DNA from: Streptomyces sp. A2-16
GTDB taxonomy: Bacteria > Actinomycetota > Actinomycetes > Streptomycetales > Streptomycetaceae
DNA length: 64,000 bases
Direction: 5' to 3'
NCBI RefSeq assembly: GCF_018128905.1
Contig: NZ_CP063808.1
Span: 806,001 to 870,000, forward strand
Below are positions 46,643 to 56,700 of this stretch, one piece after another. The notes under the pieces were generated by a model. That model was not told where the DNA came from. It saw only the letters and a program-made list of their open reading frames with translations, and did no database searches. The position numbers were made by a program, and so were the translations under genes. Positions within the stretch are counted from its first letter, which is position 1, and every line of letters begins with the position of its first letter.

Positions 46643-47911
46643 TCACGAATCGCTATTCTGGGAAATAGTCACTTCACCCACTTGAGTTAGATGAATGGTT
46701 CCTTTAGCTCGACCGCCGCTATTGAGGGCGGTGATCGCCCAAGTAATTACTGCTTCGTCATAGTTCCATGAATCAGCGATGACGTGAAGCTTAGGCAATC
46801 GTGCATGACCTTCAGCCCTGACACTAGCTACATTGAATACAGCCGAGCCGGGCTCGATAGCAGTACTGATCTCGCCGGACTCTCGATATGGAATATTGAT
46901 CGAGCTGGCGAAGTGATTTCCAGTGAAGATGGGGTATTTGGTACCCAGCGGTTCTGGCGGGCGCGGTTGCGTGAATTCCTCCGCTGTGTAGTCCTCCGCG
47001 AGAATCACTTTCAACCACACTGGGAAGCCCAACTCTACTCGGACGCCTTGGTGGCTGATTTGGTCGGGGTTGGAGATCGTGAGCTCAAGTTCCCCGGCCC
47101 CCTTTCGGGCGTACCACTGCCTGGAAATGTTCAGAAGATATTCGCTGTACTCCTTCAAGTGTTCGTCTGCTTCCTCCAGGTAGTCCTCCTCGGTGCGACT
47201 GTCCATGCTGGCCATACCTAGAGGGGAAGATCGGCGTGTTATGTTCGCGGGGTGCAGTACTTGTTCTTTTCGTGCCGCGAGCTGCTGGTTGAGGTATTCG
47301 TCCAGCTTCCACAAAGGGATCTCAACAGGTTCGACGCGCGGCCTGAGTGTCATGTTTTGAGTGGAGGATGTGGATTCTTTTGCCCTTCGGGTCAGTGAGA
47401 GTACCTCGCCCGGGTTCGCTTGGACGGTGCGACCTGAACGTCGTACGAAAATCATTCCCGCGGCGTAATTGCCAAATTCTTTATTCAGGGTGTGGATTGG
47501 GTCGCCCATTTGCGGCGGCTCGATGGTCATCACTAGGATGGTGAAGCCATCAAGGGTTACGTAGCTTGCAGACCACTCAGGACCCTGATGGCCAAGATAG
47601 GATTGAAGTCCGGAGTCAAGATCTGCCAGGTCGATACTTGTGACTCCTTCCACACTTCCCGGTTCTACTCCAATCACAATGTAACTGTAACCCTGGCAAA
47701 TTGATGATGACTTCTCGGGCATCCGATTGCCCATGCCGATGATGTGACGGGCCAGCGTTGCCTTGACGTCCTTCTTGGTCAGGTCGTAGGTAGATTTCCA
47801 TTCGATCCAGTCGTTTTCATCGTGTTCGCCCGCATCGCGAATTGCTGTAACCAGTTCAAGTAGCTGTCGTGGGCTTCGGAACGGGCGCTCGGTGGAGACG
47901 TTCAGTGTCAT
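46643..47911 (-). CDS. AlbA_2/Schlafen-type putative DNA-binding protein
   Basis: 422 residues. The N-terminal part (NDWIEWKSTYDLTKKDVKATLARHIIGMGNRM, then YSYIVIGVEPGSVEGV) has the ExK and glycine-loop pattern of the Schlafen AlbA_2 domain. GMIFVRRSGRTVQANPGEV follows. The C-terminal 230 residues (EYLLNISRQWYARKGAGELELTI onward) look beta-rich and are unfamiliar. The gene is AT-richer than the chromosome. Convergent with the membrane protein gene, three bases apart. A defence role is possible. Confidence 0.7.
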   Translation of the reverse strand: MTLNVSTERPFRSPRQLLELVTAIRDAGEHDENDWIEWKSTYDLTKKDVKATLARHIIGMGNRMPEKSSSICQGYSYIVIGVEPGSVEGVTSIDLADLDSGLQSYLGHQGPEWSASYVTLDGFTILVMTIEPPQMGDPIHTLNKEFGNYAAGMIFVRRSGRTVQANPGEVLSLTRRAKESTSSTQNMTLRPRVEPVEIPLWKLDEYLNQQLAARKEQVLHPANITRRSSPLGMASMDSRTEEDYLEEADEHLKEYSEYLLNISRQWYARKGAGELELTISNPDQISHQGVRVELGFPVWLKVILAEDYTAEEFTQPRPPEPLGTKYPIFTGNHFASSINIPYRESGEISTAIEPGSAVFNVASVRAEGHARLPKLHVIADSWNYDEAVITWAITALNSGGRAKGTIHLTQVGEVTISQNSDS

Positions 47912-48146
47912 GGTTAAAGTATGGCGACTTGGGCACGCGAGGGCACGCCGGTTTGGCTACCCGGCAAGCTGGTTGCCGATCGTGGCCGCGGTTTCCATCG
48001 TCACGAGGCTGCTGTGGCTCCGTGCTGAGAGCAGCCCTGAGAGGCCGATGAAAGGGTCATGTGCGGCCGCACTTCTCCTCCGGGAAGGTCTGTGCAAGCT
48101 TGCGCTAATAGTGCGAATTGTGGAGTATTGCCATAATCTTAATATG

Positions 48147-48188
48147 TGTGAGCCCTGGCTGAGGCATATGCATCAGCCAGGGCTCACA
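48147..48188 (-). terminator. 16-bp perfect hairpin in the 47912-48295 gap
   Basis: TGTGAGCCCTGGCTGA and its exact complement flank a 10-base loop. It lies 108 bp beyond the nuclease-like gene and probably ends that transcript. The rest of the 384-bp gap shows no gene and is AT-rich near 48110-48145. Confidence 0.75.
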
Positions 48189-48295
48189 TGTCGTCGGCTC
48201 GGAGGCTTACCTTGACGGTCCGTCGAGTTGCGGCCGAGGGGGGTGGTGTTTGGGGGTTAGCGGTATCGGCGCGGCACCACTAGTCCAGAAGTATT

Positions 48296-48940
48296 TTATC
48301 CTGGAACAGGGAAGCTAAGAGCCTCAGCCAGGGCCATCTCTAGTTCCACTGGAGTGTCCCACTCGCGCCAACTGACAACCCATACGGGAACACCAGTCTT
48401 GCGGTACTTTTCCGCGTATACCGCTACCTCTGGATGCACCTTGACGTTGGTGACGATCAACCCGACTCCGGGGGTACTGTATTGCCCTCTCAGGTACGTC
48501 CTCATTTGGTTAAGTACGGAGATGTTGAAAGGCTGTGTCTCTCCGTAGTGCTTTGCCTCAACAAGAAGCAAGCGATCCGGCAAATGTGCGAGAAGGTCAA
48601 TCTCGCGATTCTGTCCGAGTCGCGCGTTAACCTCAACGTCGCCAGCCCATTCGTGGACATGGGCATGTAGGATCTTACTCAGTACGCGAGCTAGGCTTTG
48701 TTCATATCGTGACGCCTGTACCCAAGTTCCTGGTGGGCCTTTTTCTTCTGGCTGTTGGGCAACCTCAAGGACGCGAGGAGGGAACGGCAATACTTCGGTG
48801 TTTCCGTCTCCGAGGTCCACTTCAACGAGCACCCGGAGACCTTGCCCCTCCCCGTATGCTCCTGTGACAGTTCCTTGTACGACGTCAAGTCCCCATGGCA
48901 CTAGGATCGCATCGCCGACTTCATAGTCACGATTAGTCAT
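48296..48940 (-). CDS. PD-(D/E)XK nuclease-like protein
   Basis: 214 residues from ATG at 48940 with GAGGA upstream. The N-terminal 60 residues are an SH3-like beta segment (YEVGDAILVPWGLDVVQGTV). The nuclease core has Glu80, Asp115 (NREIDLLAHL) and Glu128-Ala-Lys130 (LLLVEAKHYG), then VGLIVTN. This resembles Mrr-cat or restriction-like folds. It starts eight bases after the stop of the gene upstream, so they are one operon. Confidence 0.72.
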   Translation of the reverse strand: MTNRDYEVGDAILVPWGLDVVQGTVTGAYGEGQGLRVLVEVDLGDGNTEVLPFPPRVLEVAQQPEEKGPPGTWVQASRYEQSLARVLSKILHAHVHEWAGDVEVNARLGQNREIDLLAHLPDRLLLVEAKHYGETQPFNISVLNQMRTYLRGQYSTPGVGLIVTNVKVHPEVAVYAEKYRKTGVPVWVVSWREWDTPVELEMALAEALSFPVPG

Positions 48941-48948
48941 TTCGTTCC

Positions 48949-49539
48949 TCACCATGGCCGTGGAACCCCCAAAAGTGCCCCGAGGGATAGACCAACCACG
49001 TCGTCCATCACTGTGGCGACATCGTCCAGATTTGTCTGCCATGCTTTCAGTGTGGGCTCATTCAGGAAGTAGCCTTCACCCGCCAATGTGCGCAGTTTCG
49101 CCACGTCGTCGTGCGCGACACCATTGCGCATCTCGGTAATTTTCTTGAGTTCTGTCGGCCAGGTCCTGGCGCGACTGTCGGCCGCAGTCATGGCGGGCCA
49201 AAAAAGGAATCCAAACTTCGCAAAGTCACGCGCAATCGCTTCATTGTGCGCATTCCCTTTGTCGACGTCTCGGCCTTTAGTAAGTAGCTGGCGGAGTGTG
49301 CTTTCGAGCTGTGGATTACCGTTAGATGCAGTCACTGCGAAGAACTCACTTGCTTCGTCGTGCAGTGCGCGACAAAATCCTTGAAACTCCGTCGCCATAC
49401 GCTGGAGAACGACTGCTAGCGCCTGGTCGACTTCCCACCCGGCCGTAGTCGCCGCCACCTGGGCCGAGTGCATCTGCCAAGCAAGGTCGATACACAGTGC
49501 GCGTTTGGCGCTCCAGTCGGTCAGGGCTTGAGACGTCAC
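48949..49539 (-). CDS. Hypothetical protein upstream of the nuclease gene
   Basis: 196 residues if started at GTG 49539; the frame is open to 49782 through a pentanucleotide repeat. It is largely helical (VDQALAVVLQRMATEFQGFCRALHDEASEFF, EMRNGVAHDDVAKLRTLAGEGYF). The RNGVAH motif matches the Rx4-6H signature of HEPN-type RNases, so a HEPN fold is possible. No Shine-Dalgarno is visible before 49539. With the nuclease-like gene it may form a two-gene defence unit. Confidence 0.6.
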   Translation of the reverse strand: MTSQALTDWSAKRALCIDLAWQMHSAQVAATTAGWEVDQALAVVLQRMATEFQGFCRALHDEASEFFAVTASNGNPQLESTLRQLLTKGRDVDKGNAHNEAIARDFAKFGFLFWPAMTAADSRARTWPTELKKITEMRNGVAHDDVAKLRTLAGEGYFLNEPTLKAWQTNLDDVATVMDDVVGLSLGALLGVPRPW

Positions 49540-49676
49540 TCTTGGAGGATACGCGCGACGTCGGCACGAGCACAGGCGAGACGCGGAGATCGCTCTGCGC
49601 TGGCGTAGGGGCGGATACCCAAGCCCCCGAAGGGCCCTGAACCGCATCAAGGGTCTGCCGCACGATCGGGTGACAT

Positions 49677-49736
49677 CCTGACCTGACCTGACCTGACCTG
49701 ACCTGACCTGACCTGACCTGACCTGACCTGACCTGT
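49677..49736. repeat. Pentanucleotide repeat (CCTGA)11 plus CCTGT
   Basis: Eleven perfect CCTGA units followed by CCTGT. Read on the minus strand it lies 138 bp ahead of the GTG 49539 start and inside the in-frame extension, where it would encode SGQVR repeats. Simple repeats of this length are unusual in Streptomyces. Confidence 0.95.
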
Positions 49737-49804
49737 CACCCGAACCTGCACCAGACCCGTCTGGGGCCCGCCGGCGCAGCAACTGGGAGACACATCACGA
49801 CAGG

Positions 49805-49950
49805 GCGAACGTTGCTCACCCGTTCAAGTTCAGTAGCTCCGTCGCCGACGAGATCCCCAAACTCGCCGGACTCCGGAAACAAGGGCTGATCAGCGATGAA
49901 GAGTTCGAGGCACAGAAGCGACGGCTCATCAAAGGATGTGAAGCGCCCCA
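49805..49950 (+). pseudogene. SHOCT-domain remnant
   Basis: A plus-strand frame without a usable start encodes EIPKLAGLRKQGLISDEEFE and then AQKRRLIKG. This is the SHOCT signature normally found at the C-terminus of bacterial membrane-associated proteins. The frame is stopped upstream by the CCTGA repeat. It looks like the leftover end of a lost gene. Confidence 0.6.
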
Positions 49951-49989
49951 CGCCACTCTGTGTTGGGCGCCTCCGTGCGCCCGGAGCGG

Positions 49990-50430
49990 CTACCGCATCA
50001 CGCCGTCCAGATACGCCTGTACTGGTCCATACAGCCCGGCCGGGATGAGCTCCGGGATCTGGCCGAGCCGCACCCACCGCACCTCCGCCACTTCCCGCGG
50101 AGACGCCGGGTGGGCGGTGCCGGACAGGGGACGGCACCCCACGTAAACCACGCGCCAGCCAGTGCCGGGATGTACCCGCTCGCCCAGGACCAGCGGTGCC
50201 ACGACGACGCCAGCCTCCTCTATCGCTTCACGGGCTGTCGCCTGGCCAGCAGTCTCGCTCGACTCGACCTTGCCGCTGGGAAACGTCCACAGCAGTGCGC
50301 CCGCAGGGGCGCTGCGGCGGCTCAACAGGACACGGCCACCATGGGTGATCACGGCGCCAGCGATTCTGGAAAGGGGCACGGAGGCATCATCCCGTCCAAC
50401 GCTGGGGCGGCTTGCCGAGGAAACCCTCAA
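49990..50430 (-). CDS. Nudix hydrolase (second, cargo region)
   Basis: 146 residues with a complete Nudix box: GKVESSETAGQATAREAIEE, then AGV. IAGAVITHGGRVLLSRRS precedes it and VRWVRLGQIPEL follows, typical of MutT-like proteins. Start TTG at 50430 has GAGGAAAGG close by; GTG at 50379 is the alternative. It differs clearly from the Pif-like copy at 44204. Confidence 0.8.
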   Translation of the reverse strand: MRVSSASRPSVGRDDASVPLSRIAGAVITHGGRVLLSRRSAPAGALLWTFPSGKVESSETAGQATAREAIEEAGVVVAPLVLGERVHPGTGWRVVYVGCRPLSGTAHPASPREVAEVRWVRLGQIPELIPAGLYGPVQAYLDGVMR

Positions 50431-50483
50431 CCTTTCCTCAGGAACCGGCAGTACCCGCGTAGCCTGTTCCCAGGCGGGACATC

Positions 50484-51899
50484 ATGCTGTGCATGAACGC
50501 CGCACTAGCCGTCGACTTGACCCAGACTCGGCACTATCCAGTCGCTGGCCTCGTCCTTGCAGCCCTCGTCCTTGCCTGGGTGCTCCTGTCCATCCTGAGG
50601 GAATCCGGGGAAACCACCAAAGACGGCGATGGCCAAAACCGGAAGCCAACTCGCTGGCCTTTGTGCCGCGCTGCGCTCGGTTTCATCGCTGGCGCCACCA
50701 TCTTCGTGCTCCTCTTCTGGCAAGGACCCTGGTGGTTCGACAGCCTCCACATCCGCAAAACTAAACTCGGGCCCGCCGACGGAGTCGTAATCACCGGTTT
50801 CCGCACCGGCCTCGTAGCCCTCGCAGCTGGCCTTGTCGCCGGAGCTGGCCTCTATTACACCCACAAGAAACACCAACTCGAACAGCAGCAGTTCGAACAC
50901 GCTCGGCAGCAGTTCGCCGAAAGTCAGAAGCAGTTCGAGACCACCGTCCGCGAAGCTCAAAGGCGCGATGAGCGGCAGGCTGAACTCACCCGAGAGGGAC
51001 AGGTCACCGGTCGCTATGTCGAAGCCATCAAGCTTCTCGCGGCTGAACGGGCACCCGAGAAGCTTGGTGGAATTTACAGTCTCGAACGGATCATGAGGGA
51101 CTCGGAAAGAGACCGCGGCACCATCGCCGAGGTGCTGGCCGCCTATGTCCGGAAGCGGTTGGATGGGTCTGCTCCCGAGATCATGGAAATTCTGCGGGAA
51201 GAAGAGGAACTGGCGGCTGCAAGAAGGCGAGGTGGCCGCATTGACCCCCCACCGTCGGACCCGCCACCCCTAGTTCCCCTTCCCGAAGACATCCGTGCTG
51301 CGCTGACCGTACTTAGCCGGAATTGGGAAGAGGCAGCCTATCGAGCAGACCTGCGTACTCTTGACCTGACTCGCTGGGACGCTCGAGAGGTGCAGATGGT
51401 CGGAGTTTACGCGCCCAGTGTCCAACTCTCTTCCTCGGAACTGCCAGGTGCCGCGCTCAACAGATCCGACCTACATGATGCCGTGCTGGTCAATTGCAAC
51501 CTCAAAGGTGCAGACCTCTCTCACGCCGAACTTTACGACTCCGCCCTGCTGGGTAGCCAACTCGCAAACGCCCAACTAGTAGGCACAATCCTTTACGATG
51601 CCGACCTCAATAAGGTCGACGCACGCCAAGCAAATTTCACGGGGGCTAACCTTTCTGGCGCGCAGCTCCGCGATGCCCGGCTCCAAGGGGCGACCTTTAG
51701 CTCGGCGAATCTCGACGGGGCGATGCTGACAAGGGCCCATCTCGAAGGAGCGGACCTGGCTACCGCTCATGGTGTCACTCCCGAACAAATCTGCCGAGCC
51801 TATATTCGCGAGAGCACCAGACTGCCAGCAGACATCGTAGGACACCCACAGGTACAGGCGCGCATCTCGCAATGTGCGAGCGAGACGAATGCGGGGTAG
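50484..51899 (+). CDS. Membrane pentapeptide-repeat protein
   Basis: 471 residues. Three hydrophobic segments lie in the first 126 residues, then a coiled coil rich in Gln/Glu (QLEQQQFEHARQQFAESQKQ). A YSLERIMRDSERDRGTIAEVLAAYV segment comes next. A C-terminal right-handed beta-helix of pentapeptides closes the protein (LHDAVLVNCNLKGADLSHAE onward to about residue 445). The YSLERI..D....I.EVL pattern recurs in Streptomyces membrane pentapeptide proteins. Function unknown; a membrane sensor or effector role is possible. Confidence 0.8.
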   Translation: MLCMNAALAVDLTQTRHYPVAGLVLAALVLAWVLLSILRESGETTKDGDGQNRKPTRWPLCRAALGFIAGATIFVLLFWQGPWWFDSLHIRKTKLGPADGVVITGFRTGLVALAAGLVAGAGLYYTHKKHQLEQQQFEHARQQFAESQKQFETTVREAQRRDERQAELTREGQVTGRYVEAIKLLAAERAPEKLGGIYSLERIMRDSERDRGTIAEVLAAYVRKRLDGSAPEIMEILREEEELAAARRRGGRIDPPPSDPPPLVPLPEDIRAALTVLSRNWEEAAYRADLRTLDLTRWDAREVQMVGVYAPSVQLSSSELPGAALNRSDLHDAVLVNCNLKGADLSHAELYDSALLGSQLANAQLVGTILYDADLNKVDARQANFTGANLSGAQLRDARLQGATFSSANLDGAMLTRAHLEGADLATAHGVTPEQICRAYIRESTRLPADIVGHPQVQARISQCASETNAG

Positions 51900-52169
51900 T
51901 CTCCACCAGCCTGGCAAGAGAAGTCCAGCGACATCAGGTCGATTTATCAGGTGTCCGGCGACAAGTCAAGGTGCCCCTCAGCGCCATGCCGACGATGGGT
52001 GCGGTGAGCCGCCATCCACGGAGCGTTTCTCCGACTCGCCTCTAACTCATCATAGGTTGATAAATCGGCTCTTCGAAGAGGCGTCCAAGCCCATACCGCG
52101 TGCGACTGGGAGGGCGAGGCTGATGCGCTCGAATATGTCGATGCGAGGCGCCTAGAAGCGCAATACCCT

Positions 52170-52646
52170 GTGCTAGTGACGAAAGCAAACGAGTGGATCA
52201 CAGGCGGACAGCAGCGATTCGACAACCTCTTGGGGCGCATGATCCGCGAAGCCGCCACGCTGGAGATGTACCTCGAGCTGACCGTCAAGCAGCTGTGCGG
52301 CAGCCCCTATGGCGCTCTGCTGATCAGTGGTGAGAGCTCAAGCCGTGTCATTACTGCCTGCCGTGCCCTCGTGGATGCTCGCAATGACATACCGGAGGAA
52401 GGCAAAGAGGAGTTCAGGGCCTTGCTGGCCCAGGCGAAGCAGGCCTTCGAGCGGCGTCACCGCTACGTTCACGGCGCGATCGGCTGGGAGGGTGACGGGA
52501 TCGCTGGCACTATGCGCAACAGGCGCCTGAAGGCGGAAGGTCAGTTCGAGCGTATTGACATCGATGACCTTGAGGCACTCGGCAACGAGTTCAATCGACT
52601 TACCTTCGTTGCCGGCAGCTGCCTAAGGCTCGCGACCGGCGAGTGA
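52170..52646 (+). CDS. Hypothetical protein with HEPN-like motif
   Basis: 158 residues from GTG at 52170 (GTG at 52176 also fits). Helical throughout. FERRHRYVHGAIG carries the Rx4H signature of HEPN ribonucleases, and an earlier EAATLEMYLELTVKQ helix fits the four-helix fold. Such proteins are often toxins or abortive-infection effectors. No antitoxin partner is obvious nearby. Confidence 0.6.
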   Translation: MLVTKANEWITGGQQRFDNLLGRMIREAATLEMYLELTVKQLCGSPYGALLISGESSSRVITACRALVDARNDIPEEGKEEFRALLAQAKQAFERRHRYVHGAIGWEGDGIAGTMRNRRLKAEGQFERIDIDDLEALGNEFNRLTFVAGSCLRLATGE

Positions 52647-53462
52647 GTGGTGCAAGCGCCCCCTCGCGCTTCCGTGGGGGTAGAGGGCCAGCCCAAATCA
52701 TCAACCGGCGAGACGCAGTGGGGAGCGGAGTGGGAGTGCTTCGAGGTCCGCGCTCCAGTCACTTGCCAGCTCAGCTTTGGCTCAGCCCACGCGATCTTGC
52801 ATCCTCTCCCGGGCCGCAGCAGAACTGGAGCGGGTACCCGGCTCTGGACGAGATGTGGACGAGAAGTCGGTATGTTGAGCGGTGCATGCGCATCCCTGCT
52901 GGTCGGACGGGGTGCGAATGTTTGATCTTGAGAGGACAGTAAATCCGCCGGGCCCCCGCGCGGGGCGGCTGTAGGCCGTCGGAGGGCGGCCCGAGATGAC
53001 CACAGCCGGCCTGGACCGCAGTACCTCCTACATTCATGGCACCGCTATGAGGCGGTCGCTGAGCGGCTTCTCCCCCAGGTGTTCCCCGACAGCGGAGGCT
53101 GCACGGAACTTCCCAGGTCGTAGGCGGCCAACGGAGCCCGCAGTAAGTCTGCTGATGGGCCTTCATTCCTTGAGACGGTCTTGGTACCTGTGCCCCCGGG
53201 ATGGCGCGCGCGTCTACCTATGTCGATCTTGCGAGTGGTGGGCACCTGAGGGGTGTCCGTCTGCCGCGAGATCCCCCTCGAAGGCCGCCACGTCACAACG
53301 TCTCTCTGCGTCCATGGAGTTCGGTCTCAACGTGTTGGTCAGAAATGCGGAATCCACTGCAGTGCACAGAGTCGTTGTGCCAACCTCGCAGGCAGCCCGC
53401 TGGTTGACACACGCGCGGGCGGCCGTGGGAGCACCGTCGTGGGTGCGGAGGAGGCAGTGGGG
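52647..53462. other. 816-bp stretch without a supportable gene
   Basis: Several overlapping open frames cross it in all directions, but none has family resemblance or a convincing ribosome-binding site. The plus-strand frame from 52996 contains a locally protein-like piece (ASMEFGLNVLVRNAESTAV) and could be decayed coding DNA. The end of the stretch should contain the promoter of the trypco2 gene. Confidence 0.4.
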
Positions 53463-53750
53463 ATGGAGATTGAACTGGCGGATGCTGTCGCGGCGTTGCG
53501 TGATGAGCTGCTGGAGGCAGCCGCGCGTGGTGTCGGGCAGGACGTGGAGTTCAAGGTTGGTGCCGTGGAGCTGGAGTTCGCCGTGGAGTTGCGCGAGAGC
53601 GCGGAGGCCAAGGCCGGCTTTAAGGCATGGGTGGTGAGCGCGGAGGCACGGGGCGCCGTGGAGCAGGGGCGGACGCACCGGGTGACGATTTCGCTGCAGC
53701 CGCGGCAGCGTGGCGGAGGCGACTGGACGGTGGGCCGAGCTCGGGGCTGA
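53463..53750 (+). CDS. Trypco2-domain protein
   Basis: 95 residues: MEIELADAVAALRDELLEAA, then KVGAVELEFAVELRES and VVSAEARGAVEQGRTHRVTI. This is the trypsin-co-occurring domain 2, known from bacterial conflict systems where it partners a trypsin-like protease fused to an NTPase. AGGAGG lies eight bases ahead of the ATG. It ends 22 bp before the protease gene, consistent with a two-gene module. Confidence 0.82.
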   Translation: MEIELADAVAALRDELLEAAARGVGQDVEFKVGAVELEFAVELRESAEAKAGFKAWVVSAEARGAVEQGRTHRVTISLQPRQRGGGDWTVGRARG

Positions 53751-53772
53751 GCCGGCTGGCGGGGGATGCGGC

Positions 53773-56700
53773 ATGGATGAGCGTCGGGTGGTGTGTGTGG
53801 CCGGGCCCGCTGTGGGGTCCGGATATGTGATCGGCCCGCGGTTGGTGCTGGCCTCCGCGCACTGCACCCCCGCCGTGGGCGGCGATGTCGTGGTGCAGTT
53901 GCCGAGGCACGAGCCGCCGCGGGAGTACCGGGCGAAGGCCGTCTGGCGCGGCACGCCGGAGAAGGCCGATGACGCGGCACTGCTCTACATCACGGATGAG
54001 GCCTGGGTCCCGGTCAGCGGCGTGCCACTTCGCTGGGGCCGGTTGGTCACCGACACCCCCGGGGTGGCCTGCGAGAGCTGGGGATATCCGCAGGTGGTGC
54101 AGCGCCAGGGCAGCCCAGAGTTGTCCTGGCATCCGTTCGGAAGGGTGACGGCCGCCCCGCGCGCGGGCGGCGGGCGCTATGTGATGCAGGTCGGGGGCCA
54201 GTCCCCGGAGCAGTTGGAGGATGACGCCTCGCCCTGGGGCGGGATTTCCGGGGCCGCGCTGTTTTGCGGCGACCTGCTGGCGGCTGTCCTGGCCGTCGCG
54301 CCCAGGGGCTGGCGTCATAGCCAGCTGGAAGCGGTGCCGGTGCATGTGCTGCTGGCCGATCCTGAGTTCCGTCAGGCCCTGCGGGAGGGCGGGTACGGCG
54401 CCCTGCCGCGGTTGGAGCCGGTGGAGTGGCAGCACCTGGCCGAGTCGGCCTATTCCGGGCCTGCGAAGTCGCCGGCAGCGCTGCTGCGTGCCGACCGGCA
54501 GGTGGTGAGCTTCCACGGCCGTCAGGCGCTGCTGCAGGAGCTGGACGACTGGTGTGCCCGGGTCGGCTTCGACGTCAGATTGATCACGGGGCCGGCCGGG
54601 CAGGGCAAGACCCGCCTGGCGTATGAGCTGGCTGCACGGCTGGAGGCTGCCGGGTGGACGACGCTATGGCTGCGGAGCACCGCCGACGGCGGCGACATCG
54701 CGGCCCTCAAAGACGCCTCGGTTCCGTTGTTGCTGGTGGTGGACTATGCCGAGACCCGAACCGAGCAGCTGACGCATGTGTGGGAGGCCGCCGCCCGCCA
54801 CGACGGGAGAGAAGCGTTCAAGGTGCTGCTGCTGGCGCGTACCGCCGGCGAGTGGTGGGAGGACCTGCAGACCAGCGGGCTGGCGCAGGAGCTGCTGGGC
54901 GCGGCGGTCACCACCCCGCTCTCCCCGCTCCAGCCCGATCCCAAGGAGTGGGCGGAGACCTACCGCCAGGCGGTGGCCGCCTTCGCCGAACGCCTGCCGC
55001 GAGTCGTCGGCCAGGAGCGGTCCGACTGGCGGGCGCTGGCTTCCCGGTTGTCCGCCCCTGCCGCCCATCCGGGACTGGGCCATGCCCTGACCTTGCAGAT
55101 GCTTGCGCTCGCCGATCTCCTTGACGCAGCCGATCCCGTCATCGCCGACCAGTCCGCCGCCATGCTCGCCCCTTCGGTGGAAGATCGCCTGCTGGCGCAC
55201 GAGGGCAGCTACTGGCAGCGCGGTGCCAACGCGCCGGGTCTGCCGCGGCTGGAGAGCCTCAAAGACGTCCTGGCCGCGGTCTTCCTTGCCGGCGCCGGTG
55301 ACCGCGAGCAGGCCGATGCGCTGCTGCGCCGCGTCATCGGCACCGCCGACCCGGACCGGATCAGTGCCACCCGGACCTGGATCGCCGGCCTGTATCCCGG
55401 GAGCGGTGAGCTGCCATTCGGCAGCCTGCAACCAGATCGCCTGGCCGAACAACATGTTGGACGACGCCTGCAAAAGAACCCCGGCCTGGCCACGACGATC
55501 CTTCCTGGCGCCACCCACACCCAGCTCGCCCAGCTAGTGGCCGTCTACGCCCGTACCACCAGCCATCGCACCTTCCAGCCACTCGGTGCGGCACTCACCG
55601 CGCTATGCGTATCGAAGCCGGATGTTTTGGCGAGCGAGGCTGTGCAAGCCGTCCCTCAGACCGAGAATCCGCAGCCGCTGCTGGCCGCACTGCACACCAT
55701 CGCGGAATCCCCGGATACCTCCTCCGAACTTGTTGAGCATCTGTGTGATGCCCTGCCCGAGACCAGTCACCGCCTCGGCGAACTGTCACTCCAGCTCACC
55801 ATCCGACTCGTCGAGCATCATCGCGCTCAGGTGGCCGCCGATACAGCGCAGCTCCCCGACCTCGCCATGAGCCTGAACAACCTCGCCGTTCGGCTCGGGG
55901 CCCTCGGTCGGCGTGAGGACGGTTTGGCCGCCATCGAAGAAGCCGTTGCTGCCTACCGCGCCTTGGCGGAGGGTCGCCCGGACGCGTTTCTCCCCGACCT
56001 CGCCATGAGCCTGAACAACCTCGCCAATCGGCTCGGGGACCTCGGCCGGCATGAGGACGGTTTGGCCGCCATCGAAGAAGCCGTTGCTGCCTACCGCGCC
56101 TTGGCGGAGGGTCGCCCGGACGCGTTTCTCCCCGACCTCGCCATGAGCCTGAACAACCTCGCCGTTCGGCTCGGGGCCCTCGGTCGGCATGAGGACGGTT
56201 TGGCCGCCATCGAAGAAGCCGTTGCTGTCTACCGCGCCTTGGCGGAGGGTCGCCCGGACGCGTTTCTCCCCGACCTCGCCATGAGCCTGAACAACCTCGC
56301 TGTTCGGCTTGGGGACCTCGGTCGGCGTGAGGACGGTTTGGCCGCCATCGAAGAAGCTGTTGCTGTCTACCGCGCCTTGGCGGAGGGTCGCCCGGACGCG
56401 TTTCTCCCCGACCTCGCTGGAAGCCTGAACAACCTCGCCATTCGGCTTGGGGACCTCGGTCGGCGTGAGGACGGTTTGGCCGCCGTCGAAGAAGCCGTCA
56501 GCATCAGCCGCACCTTGGCGGAGGGTCGCCCGGACGCGTTTCTCCCCGACCTCGCTGGAAGCCTGAACAACCTCGCCGTTCGGCTCGGGGCCCTCGGCTG
56601 GCGTGAGGACGGTTTAGCCGCCATCGAAGAAGCCGTTGCTGTCTACCGCGCCTTGGCGGAGGGTCGCCCGGACGCGTTTCTCCCCGACCTCGCCATGAGC

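Noticed and set aside
49540..49782. Long N-terminal extension of the HEPN-like gene as the normal start
   Set aside because: The added residues are Arg/Ser-rich and include SGQVR repeats from the pentanucleotide tract. The conserved-looking protein starts near 49539, so the extension is kept only as a hypothesis.
52643..52942. 99-residue frame overlapping the stop of the HEPN-like gene
   Set aside because: The 4-bp overlap is suggestive, but the composition is random-looking and another frame covers the same DNA equally well.
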